64,000 nt of DNA from Zygnema circumcarinatum (Eukaryota; Streptophyta; Zygnematophyceae; Zygnematales; Zygnemataceae): assembly GCA_037447605.1 (NCBI GenBank), contig CM074804.1:6727262-6791261 (forward strand), in the 5' to 3' direction. The stretch's first letter is position 1. Each line of letters starts with the position of its first letter. A program made the position numbers and the translations under genes. The notes under the pieces were generated by a model. That model was not told the DNA's origin. It was given only the letters and a program-made list of their open reading frames with translations, and did no database searches. Positions 1 through 12,800 of the stretch are shown here, piece after piece.

Positions 1-480
1 GAGGAGGGACGGAATTCAAGGGGGGGGGGGGGGGGGAAGGGGCCAGGGGGGCGGAAGGATAAGGAAAGGGAGTAGGGAAGGGGGGCAAGGAAGAGATGGG
101 GTGAGTGGGGGATAGGGGAGGGCTCAGATTTAGGGTTGGCGATGTTTGTCAGGGTAAACTGAGGTCGTAGAGGAGAGACGGAGGCGTGAGGGACATTTCA
201 TGTGTAGGCATGAAAAATGCAGCTGAGATGTCGCTTGTCTGTTCCGTTTTCCTGAGGGGTTTAGGTGGGAATTCCCGAAGGTGAAACAGCCGTGAAGTGT
301 GAGCTGTGGATGGCGAGTCATAACCGCGGAACTGCAGATGATCAATTGCTTGCGTGCACTCAGATTTCAATCGACGGGTGAGAAAACGAGGAAAAGAAAA
401 TGATCAAACCCTTCCTTTGGTTCCTCTGTTGAAGGAGTTCCGCTGCTTCAGTATTGCTCACAAGAGAGAGGAATCCTGCA
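1..480. other. Upstream flank of the first gene, G-rich start
   Basis: The first 120 bases are purine-rich low complexity and include a run of 17 G at 20-36. The rest is unique sequence with no convincing exon. It probably holds the 5' UTR and promoter of the gene starting at 481. I saw no TATA box or repeat unit in it. Confidence 0.4.
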
Positions 481-2787
481 ATGGTTCACGATACTACGGA
501 ACAATGTGGTCTTGTGACTCTCATATTCTGCTCGTCCGTTGCATCCTCTCTTGCACCACGACCTCAACCCTGCGCCACTCTGTGCAGACTCCTTCTGGGG
601 AAGACCAAAAGTGGTCCGATGGAGTTCCCTCTTGTGGACGAGGACGGCGGCCGTCTGAACTGCAGCGGCTGCATTCGCATAAGCCTGAGCTACCACCCTC
701 GCCTTCAGGGCTCCGGGGGGAGCATTGGCTCGCAGCAGCCCTCCCGAGGGAGCAGCCTCTCTCTCACCTCCTCCCTCTCAAAGGCTCTTGCAGGAGCCCT
801 CTCCACCTCCCGGAGTGCCCCCTCCAGCAGGACCTCCAAAAGGTGCTCGCCTGAGCCTTCCTTTGAGTCTCCCAGGGGGACCTCCAGCGACCATCTGATC
901 GACTCGGAAGTGCAGTCCCCGTGCATGTCAAAGCGGAATCGATCTCTCTCGTTAGATTTGGAGGCTCTGTTGAGAAGCAGGCAGAGAGAGGATGAGGGAT
1001 TAGCAGGTACAACGCCGCCAATTGGCAGCCATGAACGGTCGTTTCTGAAGCTGGGGTCTTTGTGTCTTCCCGACATTGACGTGGACTTTAGTCACGGTGA
1101 CTTGCATCAAAGCAGGGGAGCCTCTCCCTCCCCCGCCTCCTCCTCTCCATCGCGCTCTCCCTCCCCTAATGGGGATATGCGCACGGCATTTTCCGTTCCT
1201 CCGGAGGGAAGTTTGTCAGGGTGCCTTAGTCGTTGGGAGAGGGCGGGGGCAGAGGCACCGCTTTTGCTCTCCGGTGACTGGGGAGAGGAGGAAATGAAGG
1301 CTGACGATGAGGATGACACAGGGGGGAAAGGGCAGCCCCCTCTCGCTAAGGTCGATTGCCATTATGTATCGCTGAGGGAAGGGTTGGGGCCGGGAGAGGA
1401 ATTACTAGGTGCTCTTTGTGGATCAACAGAACAGGCAAACGAGGGCAGTGTGGAAGGAAACGGAGAGTTTCAGTTCCGACAATCGGAAAGGGGGGAACGG
1501 GGAGGGGGGGTGGAAGCTGATGCAGAAGCGGGAACGGAGGGTTTGGACAGTAGCAGCCGTACTCGGGGAAGCATTTTCTTCATGGAGGAGGAATATGATC
1601 GGCCTCAGCTTCCAGATATCGAACAGGCGCAGTTAGGGTTGCTGGCAGAAGTAAATGCAATGCAGGATTGCTCTCACTGGACAAGCGACACATTGGTGGA
1701 TCCGGGACCGACAGGAATTCGCTCGAATTTTCCGACTTCTTGGATTCATTCCAATAATGTGGCTCCATCTGCAGAGCTATTTGTAGAACCGTTGCCATTT
1801 GAAGTCGAAACGGGCACGCTGGAGGCTGCAGGAACGGAGATTTTGGAACTGGCAGAACTGGGCCAAGAGATAGCGTCCTCGGATATACTTGCAGAGTTTT
1901 TGCATGAGGTGGATACTCCCACTCCCGTTCAGAGACTTCCGAAACCTTTGCATGGTCATCCTCCTCATCGAAACTGTGGACTCTGCACGGGACAGTGCAG
2001 CCAACCCTGCCCCAGTGCTACCCATTCAGAAGAATTGACTCCGCGGCAACATCAGCTTTTATGGCAGAGAAGAATGCTTCTAAAAGAGCAGCAGCAGCAG
2101 GCACAGGTTTTAGACATCCAGCGAAAGCTCCTGCACCACCAGCAGCAGCTTCAACAGCTGCATGCCACCTTTATGCAGCAGGGTACAGGGTCTACTGCTT
2201 CCGCTCTCCCTCCTCCCATTTCTGCCCATCTTGCTAACCCTAAAAACCACTGGCATGCTTCTCCAGCAGCAGCTCCTCTCTCGACAGAGCAGCAGCAGCA
2301 GCAGTTGCCGCATGCCCTCTCCCTCCAGGAGCAGTTCAGTCGAAGTCAAGTGCTGCAGCAGAGTAGTCGGCAGCGGCAAACGGAAGCAGGGGGGCAACGG
2401 GAGGACGAGATTGAGAGGAGGATGGGTATGTGGACCACGTCTCAGCAGCAGCAGTCAGACATGGCAGGTCCAGGGAGGCAGATTGACAGGGAGGGAATGA
2501 GGGATGGGTGGGAAGAAGATTGTGGGGAGAGGAGGCCAAGTGAGGAAGGGAGATTTAAAAGCGTTGGGCAGTTCAATAGATTTCTTTCCGATCTTACGTT
2601 CAGTCACGCTGTGGACGGTGAGATTCACGAAAGAGTGGCGGATGTAAGAGTAGACGATCCTGCTTTGTACTCAGCTCTCCAGAGAGCTACAAGCTCTATT
2701 TCACCGAGTCTGATGATGCTGGCGGACGAGGATTGGGACGAAACGTTGCTGCTTCCCTTGTCAAGGTCCAAAACTGCAAAGTTTTGA
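481..2787 (+). CDS. Orphan Ser/Gln-rich protein, single exon
   Basis: An uninterrupted frame of 769 codons runs from ATG 481 to TGA 2785-2787, giving 768 aa. A second in-frame ATG at 619 would give 722 aa and fits if residues 1-46 are not coding. I do not recognise the family. Visible features are Ser/Pro-rich segments in the first third (residues about 70-240), an acidic Gly/Glu-rich middle, a Gln-rich part around residues 520-660 with several runs of 3-5 Gln, and a less biased C-terminal 80 residues ending in a basic tail. No signal peptide, membrane segment, zinc finger or catalytic motif is visible. The composition suggests a disordered nuclear or regulatory protein; that is inference. 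The length and consistent composition argue that the frame is real. It is convergent with COP10. Confidence 0.68.
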   Translation: MVHDTTEQCGLVTLIFCSSVASSLAPRPQPCATLCRLLLGKTKSGPMEFPLVDEDGGRLNCSGCIRISLSYHPRLQGSGGSIGSQQPSRGSSLSLTSSLSKALAGALSTSRSAPSSRTSKRCSPEPSFESPRGTSSDHLIDSEVQSPCMSKRNRSLSLDLEALLRSRQREDEGLAGTTPPIGSHERSFLKLGSLCLPDIDVDFSHGDLHQSRGASPSPASSSPSRSPSPNGDMRTAFSVPPEGSLSGCLSRWERAGAEAPLLLSGDWGEEEMKADDEDDTGGKGQPPLAKVDCHYVSLREGLGPGEELLGALCGSTEQANEGSVEGNGEFQFRQSERGERGGGVEADAEAGTEGLDSSSRTRGSIFFMEEEYDRPQLPDIEQAQLGLLAEVNAMQDCSHWTSDTLVDPGPTGIRSNFPTSWIHSNNVAPSAELFVEPLPFEVETGTLEAAGTEILELAELGQEIASSDILAEFLHEVDTPTPVQRLPKPLHGHPPHRNCGLCTGQCSQPCPSATHSEELTPRQHQLLWQRRMLLKEQQQQAQVLDIQRKLLHHQQQLQQLHATFMQQGTGSTASALPPPISAHLANPKNHWHASPAAAPLSTEQQQQQLPHALSLQEQFSRSQVLQQSSRQRQTEAGGQREDEIERRMGMWTTSQQQQSDMAGPGRQIDREGMRDGWEEDCGERRPSEEGRFKSVGQFNRFLSDLTFSHAVDGEIHERVADVRVDDPALYSALQRATSSISPSLMMLADEDWDETLLLPLSRSKTAKF

Positions 2788-4127
2788 AATAATCTCTGGA
2801 AGCTGTAGTCATTGGGTGACCTGTATGCCATAGCCTGATGTAAGCAAACGACCGTAATCGCCATTTTCGCTCTCCTTTTCATGACTTGGATCTCCCACAG
2901 ACTGCGGAGTTGTGACTCGCATGTTGATGGTCAGCATATGTCAAGACTTTGGCACTTGCTACCATGTACATGCACGGTATGCACGAACCCTCCCATCTCT
3001 GGCGCCTTAAGAGGCACTGAGATGCATGCATTAGAAGGCCAAAGGAGCTGGAATCAAAGCACTCAGTACGGAAAAGGGCTGCACAAAGGATGGAGCGCGG
3101 AGGAGGGAAGGGCTCTTCACCTTTGGTTATCCCCAAACACCTTCAACTAGCGACTGGACAATCGCGCCCATCTTCTTTGCACTTTTTTCCACTTAGGTGT
3201 CCCTCCTACCTCCCCCGCCTCCCCCGACTCCCACTCCATTAGCTCCCTCTTCTTTCCTCCCCTATGTGTGACAGGCACACGGCATGCCCTTCTCGTCTGT
3301 GCACGTATGGATGGAGCAATGCACTCTTTTACATTGGCGGTTGTTCTGAGAAAACTGATTCACCGTTCCGATACATAGCCATGCGAGTTACGTCTTGGCA
3401 CCCGGAACACATCCAGTAATGACCTATCTGCTCACGCTCATAGGCTACGAAATACCGTCCAATAACTACCAGCCGTTTATTGGGATCCCCCCGACCCATG
3501 GAGGTGCTACTCATGAGCAGAGTGTGTAGGCTTCATTCAGCGATCCTTTCGGCAATGGAAAGCTTTTGTAAAATGCAAGAGCTACATCCATCACATCCTG
3601 GCCCCAACAATGAATTTGGAAGCATTCCTTCCTGACGTTTTCAGTGCGCATTGCGAAAATCCAAAGCTCCCTTTACCTCCTTCCCATTGGTGAAGTTGGT
3701 GTTTTGCAGGAACAAATGGGTGGTGTAACCATAACGGACAACACAAATAGGTGCGACAAACTTGATGTACGAGTGGATGCCTCCTGTTTGCATGCTAAAG
3801 TATTCAAAGGGTGCAGCTGCGTAGAACAGGTTACATCCATACACTGTATTTTTTAAGACCGGAAAAGCATTGAAAATGTGGCAGTTTTCAGGGGGTTTCG
3901 AGTTTTTTAGAGAAGTGTCGCCACAGCAAAAGCTTCCACATCAGGATAGCTTCAAAAAACTTTTGAATTTCTTCAACTGAGCTATGCCTACTGTAACTTC
4001 ACATCAAAGAGTTCAACTGCTCCTATTAAATGAACACGAATGGTCCTACGCTAATGAAGATCCTGATCTCAAATCCCTGTGGTAACAATATAAGCTGGTG
4101 ACCTACAGAAAGGAATAGGCAAGAAGA
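2788..4127. other. Convergent intergenic region
   Basis: This lies between the stop codons of the orphan gene and COP10, which converge. It should contain both 3' UTRs. Only short frames occur, with no family resemblance on either strand. A pyrimidine-rich patch lies at 3195-3265. I see no repeat or RNA gene. Confidence 0.4.
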
Positions 4128-5377
4128 TCACGCAGCAAATCGACGAGTCCAGTCCATTGCCATAGAATCATGTGCTGCACGATCTGTGCGGTAAAGCCGT
4201 GCAATATTTCCAACTAGAGGGTCCTCTGCAATCACAATCAGCGCCAGAGATACCAGTCACTGTCCACGTCTCATCTTAACGGTACTAATCCAGAGTAGAC
4301 AGCACAAGAAAGAAAGGGAACATCATGAGGCGAAAGCGTGTCCTTTTCGTTTCTTAAGAAATTCAAATGCACTGCACAAACTAGCAGCTGAGATTCACCT
4401 GCATCTGGTTCCAGAAGGAGATTGCAGACAGCGATCAATACTTTGGCAATGGTATAAGCAGGACTCCAACTGTCTTTCAAAATGTCGAGGTTTACCTCCC
4501 CCGCACTGTTCACATTGCAATGGTATATCCGTGTTCGGAAGCGGACCTGGAAGCAACATACCATTCACAAATCCCACGATTCCTTTCTAAGAAACATGAG
4601 ATGATCGTCAACATTCTCAACAGAAGATTGGCTTCGAAATTTCCCTCATAAACTACACTCAGACTATACAAAAGAAAACTTCTGGTCACACCTAATTTAC
4701 TCTCATAATCTAAACCCAGACTACAGAAATGAAAACGTCCGGTCACACCTTTCCTCGACTATATAGCTGAAACTTCTTCTTTACATCAAGATGGAATAGG
4801 AGCCAAGTTTGTCGTAAGAGGAGCTTCGATGCCCACCATGGGAGGTTTGAATGGGTAGTCGTGAGGGAATCTAATGTCAAGAAAAAAGACGCCAGTTTCG
4901 TATGGAGAACCTGCAATCTTCCTCCGTCCGAAAACGCCAGACAATGAAACAACTGAGGGACAAAATCTTGAACCCTGAAATTCATTCAAGCAGTTGCACC
5001 TTTGCAAAAACCCAACTGAAGATACCAGAAGAGATCAAACACGAGAGAGACCAGCCTTGGAATGCATTCAAAGTGGGGTTCCCAGCTTTGCGCTGGACAC
5101 AAGGTGCGAACTCTTTCATTCAAATATCCGTCGCCATCAACCCTTAACCAGTTCCCATCTTCCATCCCTTTTCAGTTCTCTCACCTCGCGGCCCTACAAT
5201 AGTGGAGATCCATTCGTACAAGTTGTCGCCTTTCGGCCCTGCCGAGCAGTTTGGAGGAGGCTCAAGACTCATCTCTGCGAGCTCCTTCTGAATTCGTTTC
5301 GCGGATGAAGAGAGCGACGATGACGATGTCAACGGCCGGCCGCCAGCATCGCTACTTTTCAAAGCGCCTGAATTCAT
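4128..5377 (-). CDS. COP10: COP10 ubiquitin E2 variant
   Basis: Four exons, complement(4128..4225, 4399..4546, 4837..4910, 5185..5377), all GT-AG with matching phases, give 170 aa. The UBC fold is complete: [12 protein letters not shown] helix 1, [21 protein letters not shown] and DYPFKPP strands, [21 protein letters not shown], and a final helix ending DWTRRFAA. The catalytic Cys of UBE2E-type enzymes, expected in the sequence before LDILKD, is Asn108. Arabidopsis COP10 likewise lacks this Cys (Ser there, as I recall), and the DSWSP and IARLY segments match COP10 better than active E2s. In Arabidopsis, COP10 joins DDB1 and DET1 in the CDD complex, which represses photomorphogenesis and stimulates E2 activity. 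A pseudogene is unlikely because every splice site and codon is intact. The start has a 30-residue low-complexity extension, as is usual in the family. Confidence 0.95.
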
Positions 5378-6830
5378 AGCAACTATAGATACATACGTGG
5401 AGCCCTTTTGGGTGCCGCACCACACGTGAAGGGCAAGTGAAGAACGACACGAGTGAGACCGCACTTGCGACCGTCCTTCACAATCACCTTCGTGTTAAGC
5501 TTGTGGCGGACCATTTCCGGACTACCCTCCCGCCCCCAGGAACCCTAACAATACGGCCGCTGCTCTCCCCTGCCTGCATGTTCTCTCTCCCTTCTGATGC
5601 GCAAAACAACACCCAACTCCAAGCAGGGAACGACGCCCTGAGAAGATGCAGACTGAGATGCGATAAGCGCGCCTCTCTCTTCTCCTCCGTCCTCTGCCCT
5701 GCAAGCCTGCAGCCTGAGTCCCCGCATCTCCTGCCCACATCCCCACAGTGCTCCCCATCGTCCCACAGGCGCCCTCCCTCCCTGAGACACGAGGCGCGGG
5801 AGAGAGACACGTGGCGCGGCGGAAGCCTCCCCCTCAAAATTTGTCTTTTTTGGCGCCAGCGATTTGAAGTTTGTTAGGGAGACCTTTTTGAGGTTTGAAC
5901 TCAGCGGGGCCCTCATGGAACTGCCCGGCTCCCTAGGCAGACCTTCAGAAATCGGTTCGGTGGAGGCGGCCACTGGACTGCACTGGTCTGCTCGCTCCCT
6001 CATGCATTCGTAAATTTGAGGCGCAACAAATGTTGGGAAGTTCAGTCAGGAGGCTGACTCTGAGCGCAGCTCAACGTTGAAGCCTGCAAGATTTTGTAAA
6101 ATTAGCAAACTATCCGTTCATGTAGAACCTTCCTGGCGCTCTCAGACCTCTCAGCCCATGGCTTTCCTCAGACAGAACCCCTCCGCATGCAGAAACAGCA
6201 AAACCTCAAGCGCTCACTGACGCGGGCCGCATCACGCATGCTTCCACCCATTCCCTTGTCTTAATTCACGCTCCCTCCCCCTTCAACCCCTCCCTCCCTA
6301 AGTTGGTGCAACACAACGAGGCGCGCAACTCCATTTCCCCACACACCTCCGCTTTGCAAATCCCCCCTCTCCGCCTTTCTGTGGATGCCTCCAATGCTCC
6401 AGTAAGTATGTGCCCGTGTTTACAGCGGAAGTCAACGCTTCAAAGCAGCACCATGTGCCAAGCATTCACCCTCAAGCCAACCAACATTCAACATGCCTCG
6501 CATTCCTCAGACGAGGAGCTCGAGCACCAGATTCTGTATAAAAAAAAAACTCGCGTATCACGGTCTGCAACTGCCCAGTATTAGAGCTATCGCACCATAG
6601 CTATCAACTTCAGCAATACCCATCCTAATGCTTGACAGCCGTCCCTTCCACTAAGCAGAGACGAACTTCTCAGACAGTCTTCAATACATTTGTGTCACCC
6701 CGACTACTTCACACGAATAAGGATCAAAGGGCAGGCCCTACATCTACGCCCTTGTGCATTATTTGCCAGTGGGCTGACTAACCATGGTAGCCAGAACAAC
6801 GTTTCACCTCCACATCCAGCCAAGCCTTCC
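5378..6830. other. COP10 upstream region and 3' flank of the PWWP gene
   Basis: The region contains the COP10 promoter and 5' UTR plus the downstream flank of the PWWP gene; both genes lie on the minus strand. It is C/T-rich around 5520-5830 and 6250-6420. Frames here (for example 5437-5877) are composition artefacts with no family match. Apart from one G-box, I see no repeat or RNA gene. Confidence 0.4.
5808..5813. promoter_or_regulatory. G-box upstream of COP10
   Basis: The palindrome CACGTG, within GACACGTGGCGC, lies about 430 bases upstream of the COP10 start codon. CACGTGGC is the classic plant bZIP/bHLH target (HY5, PIF or ABF type). Its position is compatible with the COP10 promoter, but function is inferred from the motif alone. 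Confidence 0.45.
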
Positions 6831-9800
6831 TCAAGGGCCCGGGTGAACCGGAGGATGGAGGGTCCCGGCTCCTTCAGCCTGACCCACCAAGACTGAAACC
6901 TGCTTCAGAAGGTTCATGAGGGTGTCTCCCACTTCAGGCTGCCCTCCCTGTGCTGGATTGGAAGGAGCCCCGTACGCTCCAGCAGGGCCCTGCGATGATC
7001 CAGCCAAAGCACTCCCAAGGAGACTTCCTAAGGGTCCACCCGGCAAAACAGGTGGATTTGTATATTGGGGCTGCGCTTGAGGGGCGGACGAATGTTGCGG
7101 CACCAAATTGACCAATGGCAGCGGTGATCTGGTTGGAACGACTTGAGGCATAGGATAAGCTCTGTTTTGAAAGCCAGCAGGCAGTGGTAGCGGTGTCCTC
7201 CCTAAGTATCGAGACTCCTCCACAAAAGTGGGCTGTGCCTGGGAACTGTGCCAATATGTTTGACTTGAAGGCTGAGACTGCCCTGATAGACTCGGCCTGG
7301 CCACCTCTCCAGGTGCTTTCCAAGAAGGTAAGCTTCCGCCAAAAGCCGTCCCTGAAGAAGATGCGGATGCAACAGGTGGGATAGGGAGGGTGGGAGACGG
7401 AGGGGACCCTCCCCAGGAGGCAGCGCGCCCGTGTTTTCCTCCAGGGCCGGCAACACCACCTCCTTTCCAGTTCGGATCCTCGGAACGATGCTGCAGCCAT
7501 CCAGTGCTCCCCTGCAGGCCGAGCCACCATTACCAGCCTTGTCAAAAAAAGATCCGGTACTTTATTGCTGTGTTAAGCAAACAAGCAATCAAACCCTAAA
7601 CAAAAAGTGTATTATCGAGACTTTTCATAGATTACAGGGAGCTTTTGTTCCTTTCTGTTCAGAAAACAATCGAATGGCATTATTTAAACAGCTTTGCAAG
7701 AGTTACATGAACACGTTGGACAAAATAAGACGGACAAACGCTACAATCTGTCTAGCTCATCTCCATTTTGCTTAACTCGTAAACAACATTGTAACATGTC
7801 AAAAAATTGAGTGTGATGCCAACGACTTCGCCACTACGACATTCCATTGGCAACAACCGTTGGGCGTGGCTTTGGTGGACGGTCATGATGCAAAGGCAGT
7901 GCTCTGGACAGCCATGCACATCCTCAAGTCACTTTATAACCATTCACAAGTGATGTTCAGGCATCATACAAAAAAAACTATCAAGATAGTGATCAGTGTT
8001 CCCATCACTATGTCAGTTGATCCCTACTAAAAGGAAGCAAAGTCTGGAGTCCGCAAATACCGGAAACAAAATTCAAAAGAAACTCGTCGTCGTGATGAAA
8101 GCCTCATTGCCTAAAGTTTTTCCTCATTTAAGGCCAGCAAGGATAAACGAATGTTGGCTGCACAGTTGACAAGACTTTTACATGCGCCCTAAAGGAATAA
8201 CCTCCTCACTCGAGAAGCAAGCACATACAATCCCACTGGGAACTGCTGTCACATGGAAAGCTCATCTTCACATTCTGGACAGTATAAGTGGGAAAGGATG
8301 TGGCATTGATCTCACGATGGCTATGCCATCAAATGTGCATGGACAAAATCATCACGAGGAACCACGAGGAACTGGTCGCAAAGGACCCAAGGAGAAAGTA
8401 TAAGTCATTTAATTCGTACAATAACTTTGGTCATTTCTTGAGAAAACATAATGAGGAAGTGATCATTCGCAAAGATACAGAATCGTAACCTTGAAAAAAG
8501 TACGCGGCGAAGGGAACTATGACATACCCACTGGATGTACATAATGAAACCTCAGTCTGTGGTCAACCTGATCTTCATAAGGACAGGGAATACCTCCTTC
8601 ATAAGACATTGTTTTATTATAATGGTCTTCATTCACCGTGTGCTTCTCATATTGCATACATCAAACAGTACATATGTAAAACACTTCAAGAAAAATCGAA
8701 ACGATTCTAGGAACTTGGAAAAGATTACGAGTTTCATTGACAAAAAAATTGCAGCATCATCTGAGCGAAGCACAAGCAATTGCCCAGCATTCCATTCGCA
8801 AGAGAATGGTCAGGCAACGTAAACACTTACCAGGCGTGAATCTGTAAATTTTGATGCCATGCCCGCTTCTTCAGGCTCTCGATCGTTATCATCCTCCCGA
8901 ATACGCCCCCGCTCCTTCTGGGAAACACGCCTGTTCTCAGATGGCTGAAAACCAAGCCAACAAACAGACCCAAATCATCAAACAGGATCCATGCATCACC
9001 GTCGAATACAAAATCAACCAAAGAGTCTAGCGAAGGGAATACCAAATGCAGATGACAAAAGGACTACTGTATCTGGTGCTTTCACTTCTGTTGAAAAAAA
9101 AAAAGAGGCATCCAAGAAAATATAAGGAGAAAAATGACTTACGCAATAAATAAATACCACCAATGTAATGCATCCAAAACATGCATAGAGGCTACCTCCT
9201 ACAAACATTGCAAGATTACCTCTTAGAACGTGAATCAAATTGAAAACACAATGATTGCAACAGCATGGCCAATGACCAGGTAAGGACTGGCAACTTACCG
9301 GTGGCTGATGAGGCTCCACCAATCGCATGTGCACATCACTCGTGGAAAACATCACGCCTTTCTTGGCTTCAGAATATGCAGTCTCAGCGTCCTTCCGGTT
9401 CTTGAACGTCACCTGCTCAAGATTCAAGACTCAAGATTCATTCACCTTCTTATGCCGCATAAACAAGTCTGCGTCAATGCTCCAACAGGATGACGCTCTG
9501 TACCCGTCTGCAATTCTCAAACTTTGTACACTGATGATGCTGAAAAAGCTCAACTGATTACACAAAGGTGCCACTCTATCATCCATCATCCATCATCCAA
9601 AGTTGAAGGCAGGGAGAACTTTCCAAAACTGTTTTGAGCACATACCAATGCAAATCTTGTCGATCTGTTTATTCGAAGTGTTTGCAGAATTCCAAACCGT
9701 GTAAACTTTGCACGAAGTTGCGCTTCAGAAGGCATGGGTACGTTCTCCAAAAATCTCATTTGCAAAAGTCTCAAATCCTATCGCACAGGAAGCCATAAAC

Positions 9801-12800
9801 ACGATGTCCAAAATCGTCAGGTGTAGAAATACGCTAACAAAGCACAGCAAAATGTAGGATGCATGCAAAGCCCGCAACAAGGTCGTGCCATGGGCATACA
9901 GATGGTCAACAAAAAACACACACGAAACTTACTGGAGTGGGCATCTTTGGAACAGAGCGTGGTGGAGGAGTCCCAGGGGATCGGCCTCCCTGCGCTCCTG
10001 TTCTCATGTTGCTGCCAAGTTTCTTGTTACTATCTGCACCATCCCACGTAACATCCATGTCGTAAATAAAACATTATTCCAAAATCATGCCTTTGACAAT
10101 GTTTGACCTAGCCCAAGCACAATTGACAGATTGATTTGAGGTTTGCATGACCGTGACAAACACTTCAAAACGTGTTCAAAAGGTTCCTTAAATATAAACA
10201 GTGACTCCCAAACTGAACCGTTTGGTCTGCAGTGTCAACCAGACCTTAATGAATACCAAAACCTTCCAGCACACCGTCTCTTCTATTCAAAACAAGTTAC
10301 AACTAACACTACTCAAAGATGCACTCAGGACCTCCGCACGATTATTCAGAATAAAGGCATGGCCTTCTCTAAACAGCGAACAGTAAGATTTCCATGTTGG
10401 CCCGTACCAGAACGCCTATCTTGGGCCTTGTCATCTCTGCCATTCTCTTTGTCTTTCAGCACTGTCCTGGGCAGCCTCAACGTAGTTTCCCGGTGTTCAA
10501 TCTGTGACTTGTTTGCTGCAGGCGAATCCGATGATCTTCCCTTTTCCTTAACTGGAATGCTCCCCTTGCGTGCATCCCCGACCTCCAATTCTTTCGGATC
10601 GAAACTACCGTTTACAATCTCTGGTTTGCTCGTCACTTTCTCTCGTTTCTTTGCCTTTCCCTTTTCATCACGTCTAATCAACTCCTTTTCTCCACTTTTC
10701 ACTTTTCTCCGCTTTATGCGGCTATCTCCCTCTTCCTCGTCTGAATTCAACTCCGTCATATTTACACCTTCGCCTCTCCCTTGATTCTTCGCAAATACTT
10801 CCAGTCCTTCGCCCCATTCCTCTGATGATTCAGTCTCTTTCTTCTTCAGATCATGTCTCCCTTCAAATTCTTCAACCATCGGATCTGCTCCCTCATCCAA
10901 TTGCCGAGCGGAAACATCATCTTCCAATAATGTAAACTTCACAGATTTAGACTGAACGGGATCAGTCATACTTGTTGCAGCTGCGGGAATGCAAAGGAAC
11001 AATGAGAAGGGGTCAGCTGTAAAGTATGATCTTTCATTTATCGGAAAGGTATGAAACTACTTTTGTTTCAACGAAACCTTCCTGCATCACAATGTCGATC
11101 AATTCACATGTTTCTTTTGCTGGATCATGGCATTGGCGGATCGAATAAATTAGGAAAGATGGATCCACTTGGGCGATGGTACATCTGAGAATGGATAACT
11201 GATGGCAAATCACAAAGCTTCAGGCGCATAGTGAGCTAGCAAATCACAGTTCAAGCTGCCCATCCACTTGCTAAACTGCGCACACCAGACCCAACAGATC
11301 TTAACAAAAAAACACAAAAAATCATAGAAACAATCGATATGTTGAGCTATAAGAAATGGCCAGGAGCTAAGTTCCGCAATTATCAATAGCAATAAAATGT
11401 GGGAGCAAATGTGAAGATTATGTGGAAAAATGCATTCCATTCAAGCTTACCACCACTGGCACCTTTCGCATAAACTGCCCGACGAAACTGCAAGATCTTC
11501 AATCGCATTTGAAGTGTTTTCTGTTCATCGTCCTCCCTGCATTCCAGGAACAGAATGCAAGCTTCCCATTTATTACTCCATTTATTATATAACACACGGC
11601 CATCACTAGATCTACACGCATGGTGAAAATGTGCATTTTTTGAAAAATAGCGATCTGCAATTTGTTGCATTCCATCAACATGCCAAGAGATTCGCTTACC
11701 AAGACCTGGAGGACTTCGCAAGGTCAAGCAGTTTGTTATGAAGAGCTTTCAGACTCTCCATCTCCATCACCGTTGGTGGTCCTCTGGCAATTTCCAGCAG
11801 ATTACTCTCCCCCCCCATCACCATTTCCTGTTTGCCAAATTGTTCACCAGCTTCATCCAAATGGCCGCTGACTACAGGGTCGTCGGCCTCACTACCTTCT
11901 TTAGGCGGTGCTGAATCCTCAAGTTTCGGATTCTCCTCCATGGAATCAGTGAAATGTAACACTCCCTGTGGAGTGGCAGCCTCTGGTGTGGCAAAAAGAG
12001 CATCAAGATCCGGTGATAACTTTTCCACTTCCGCCTTTCCCCCTCTTTGCTGTACTGAGCTGGAATCATGAAGAGCTTTGGTTCTTAACTCCGCCCTTCC
12101 ACCAAATACAACAGATGCCGGTCGTTTCCGCTTGACAAGCTCATCGGATTCTGAGCTGTCCCTCCGCCTCTTCCCCGTCGTTTTCCGTATTTCTGTCTGC
12201 TGGTCTTCAGAAGGTTGTCCTTCTGCAAGTGACTTGAGCTCCAACGGCTTGCTCTTTTTCAGCTCAGGCTCATCAGATTCACTTAGCGATGTTTTTGGGA
12301 GACGATCAGGTATCTTCAGTCCTCTTGAACTTAACTCCTTAGCCTTTCGCTTTGTAGAAGGTGATCGTTGAACTTTCGAATCTCCTTTGGAAAGTCTCTG
12401 TTTTTCTGCATCTTTTATGTTCTTTTTCGTTGCAGGCAGGGCTAGAAGACATGTTACAGGTTTCACATCGTCACCCTCATCTTCAAGACTTGGAGGTCTA
12501 CTATTTTCGTCTTTTATCCTGTTTCCTCCACCCAAGCATCATTTTTAAGATGGGATTTCTCAACACTAACTTTCGAAGGTTCTGTCCTTGTTTTCCTAAC
12601 CTCAGAGTCATCAATTGCATCCTCGCCTACTCCATCCTCTCCTGGTTCTTATCTGCACAACAGTCTAGTGGTGGTTCATTTTCCCTCCCTAAATCATCAG
12701 CATCCGCACTCAGCACCTCTGCCCTCGTTTTTTTCACGTACCTTCGTTTTTTGGCAGATTTTATCTTGGCACTTGTGTCTGGAGGCTCTTTGCGCTTACT

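Noticed and set aside
4128-5377. The E2 gene as a pseudogene because its catalytic Cys is missing
   Set aside because: All four exons, splice sites and phases are intact and the sequence matches COP10, which naturally lacks the Cys.
5437-6003. Overlapping frames of 117-152 codons upstream of COP10
   Set aside because: Pyrimidine-rich promoter sequence; no domain, no phase-consistent exons and overlapping frames on both strands.
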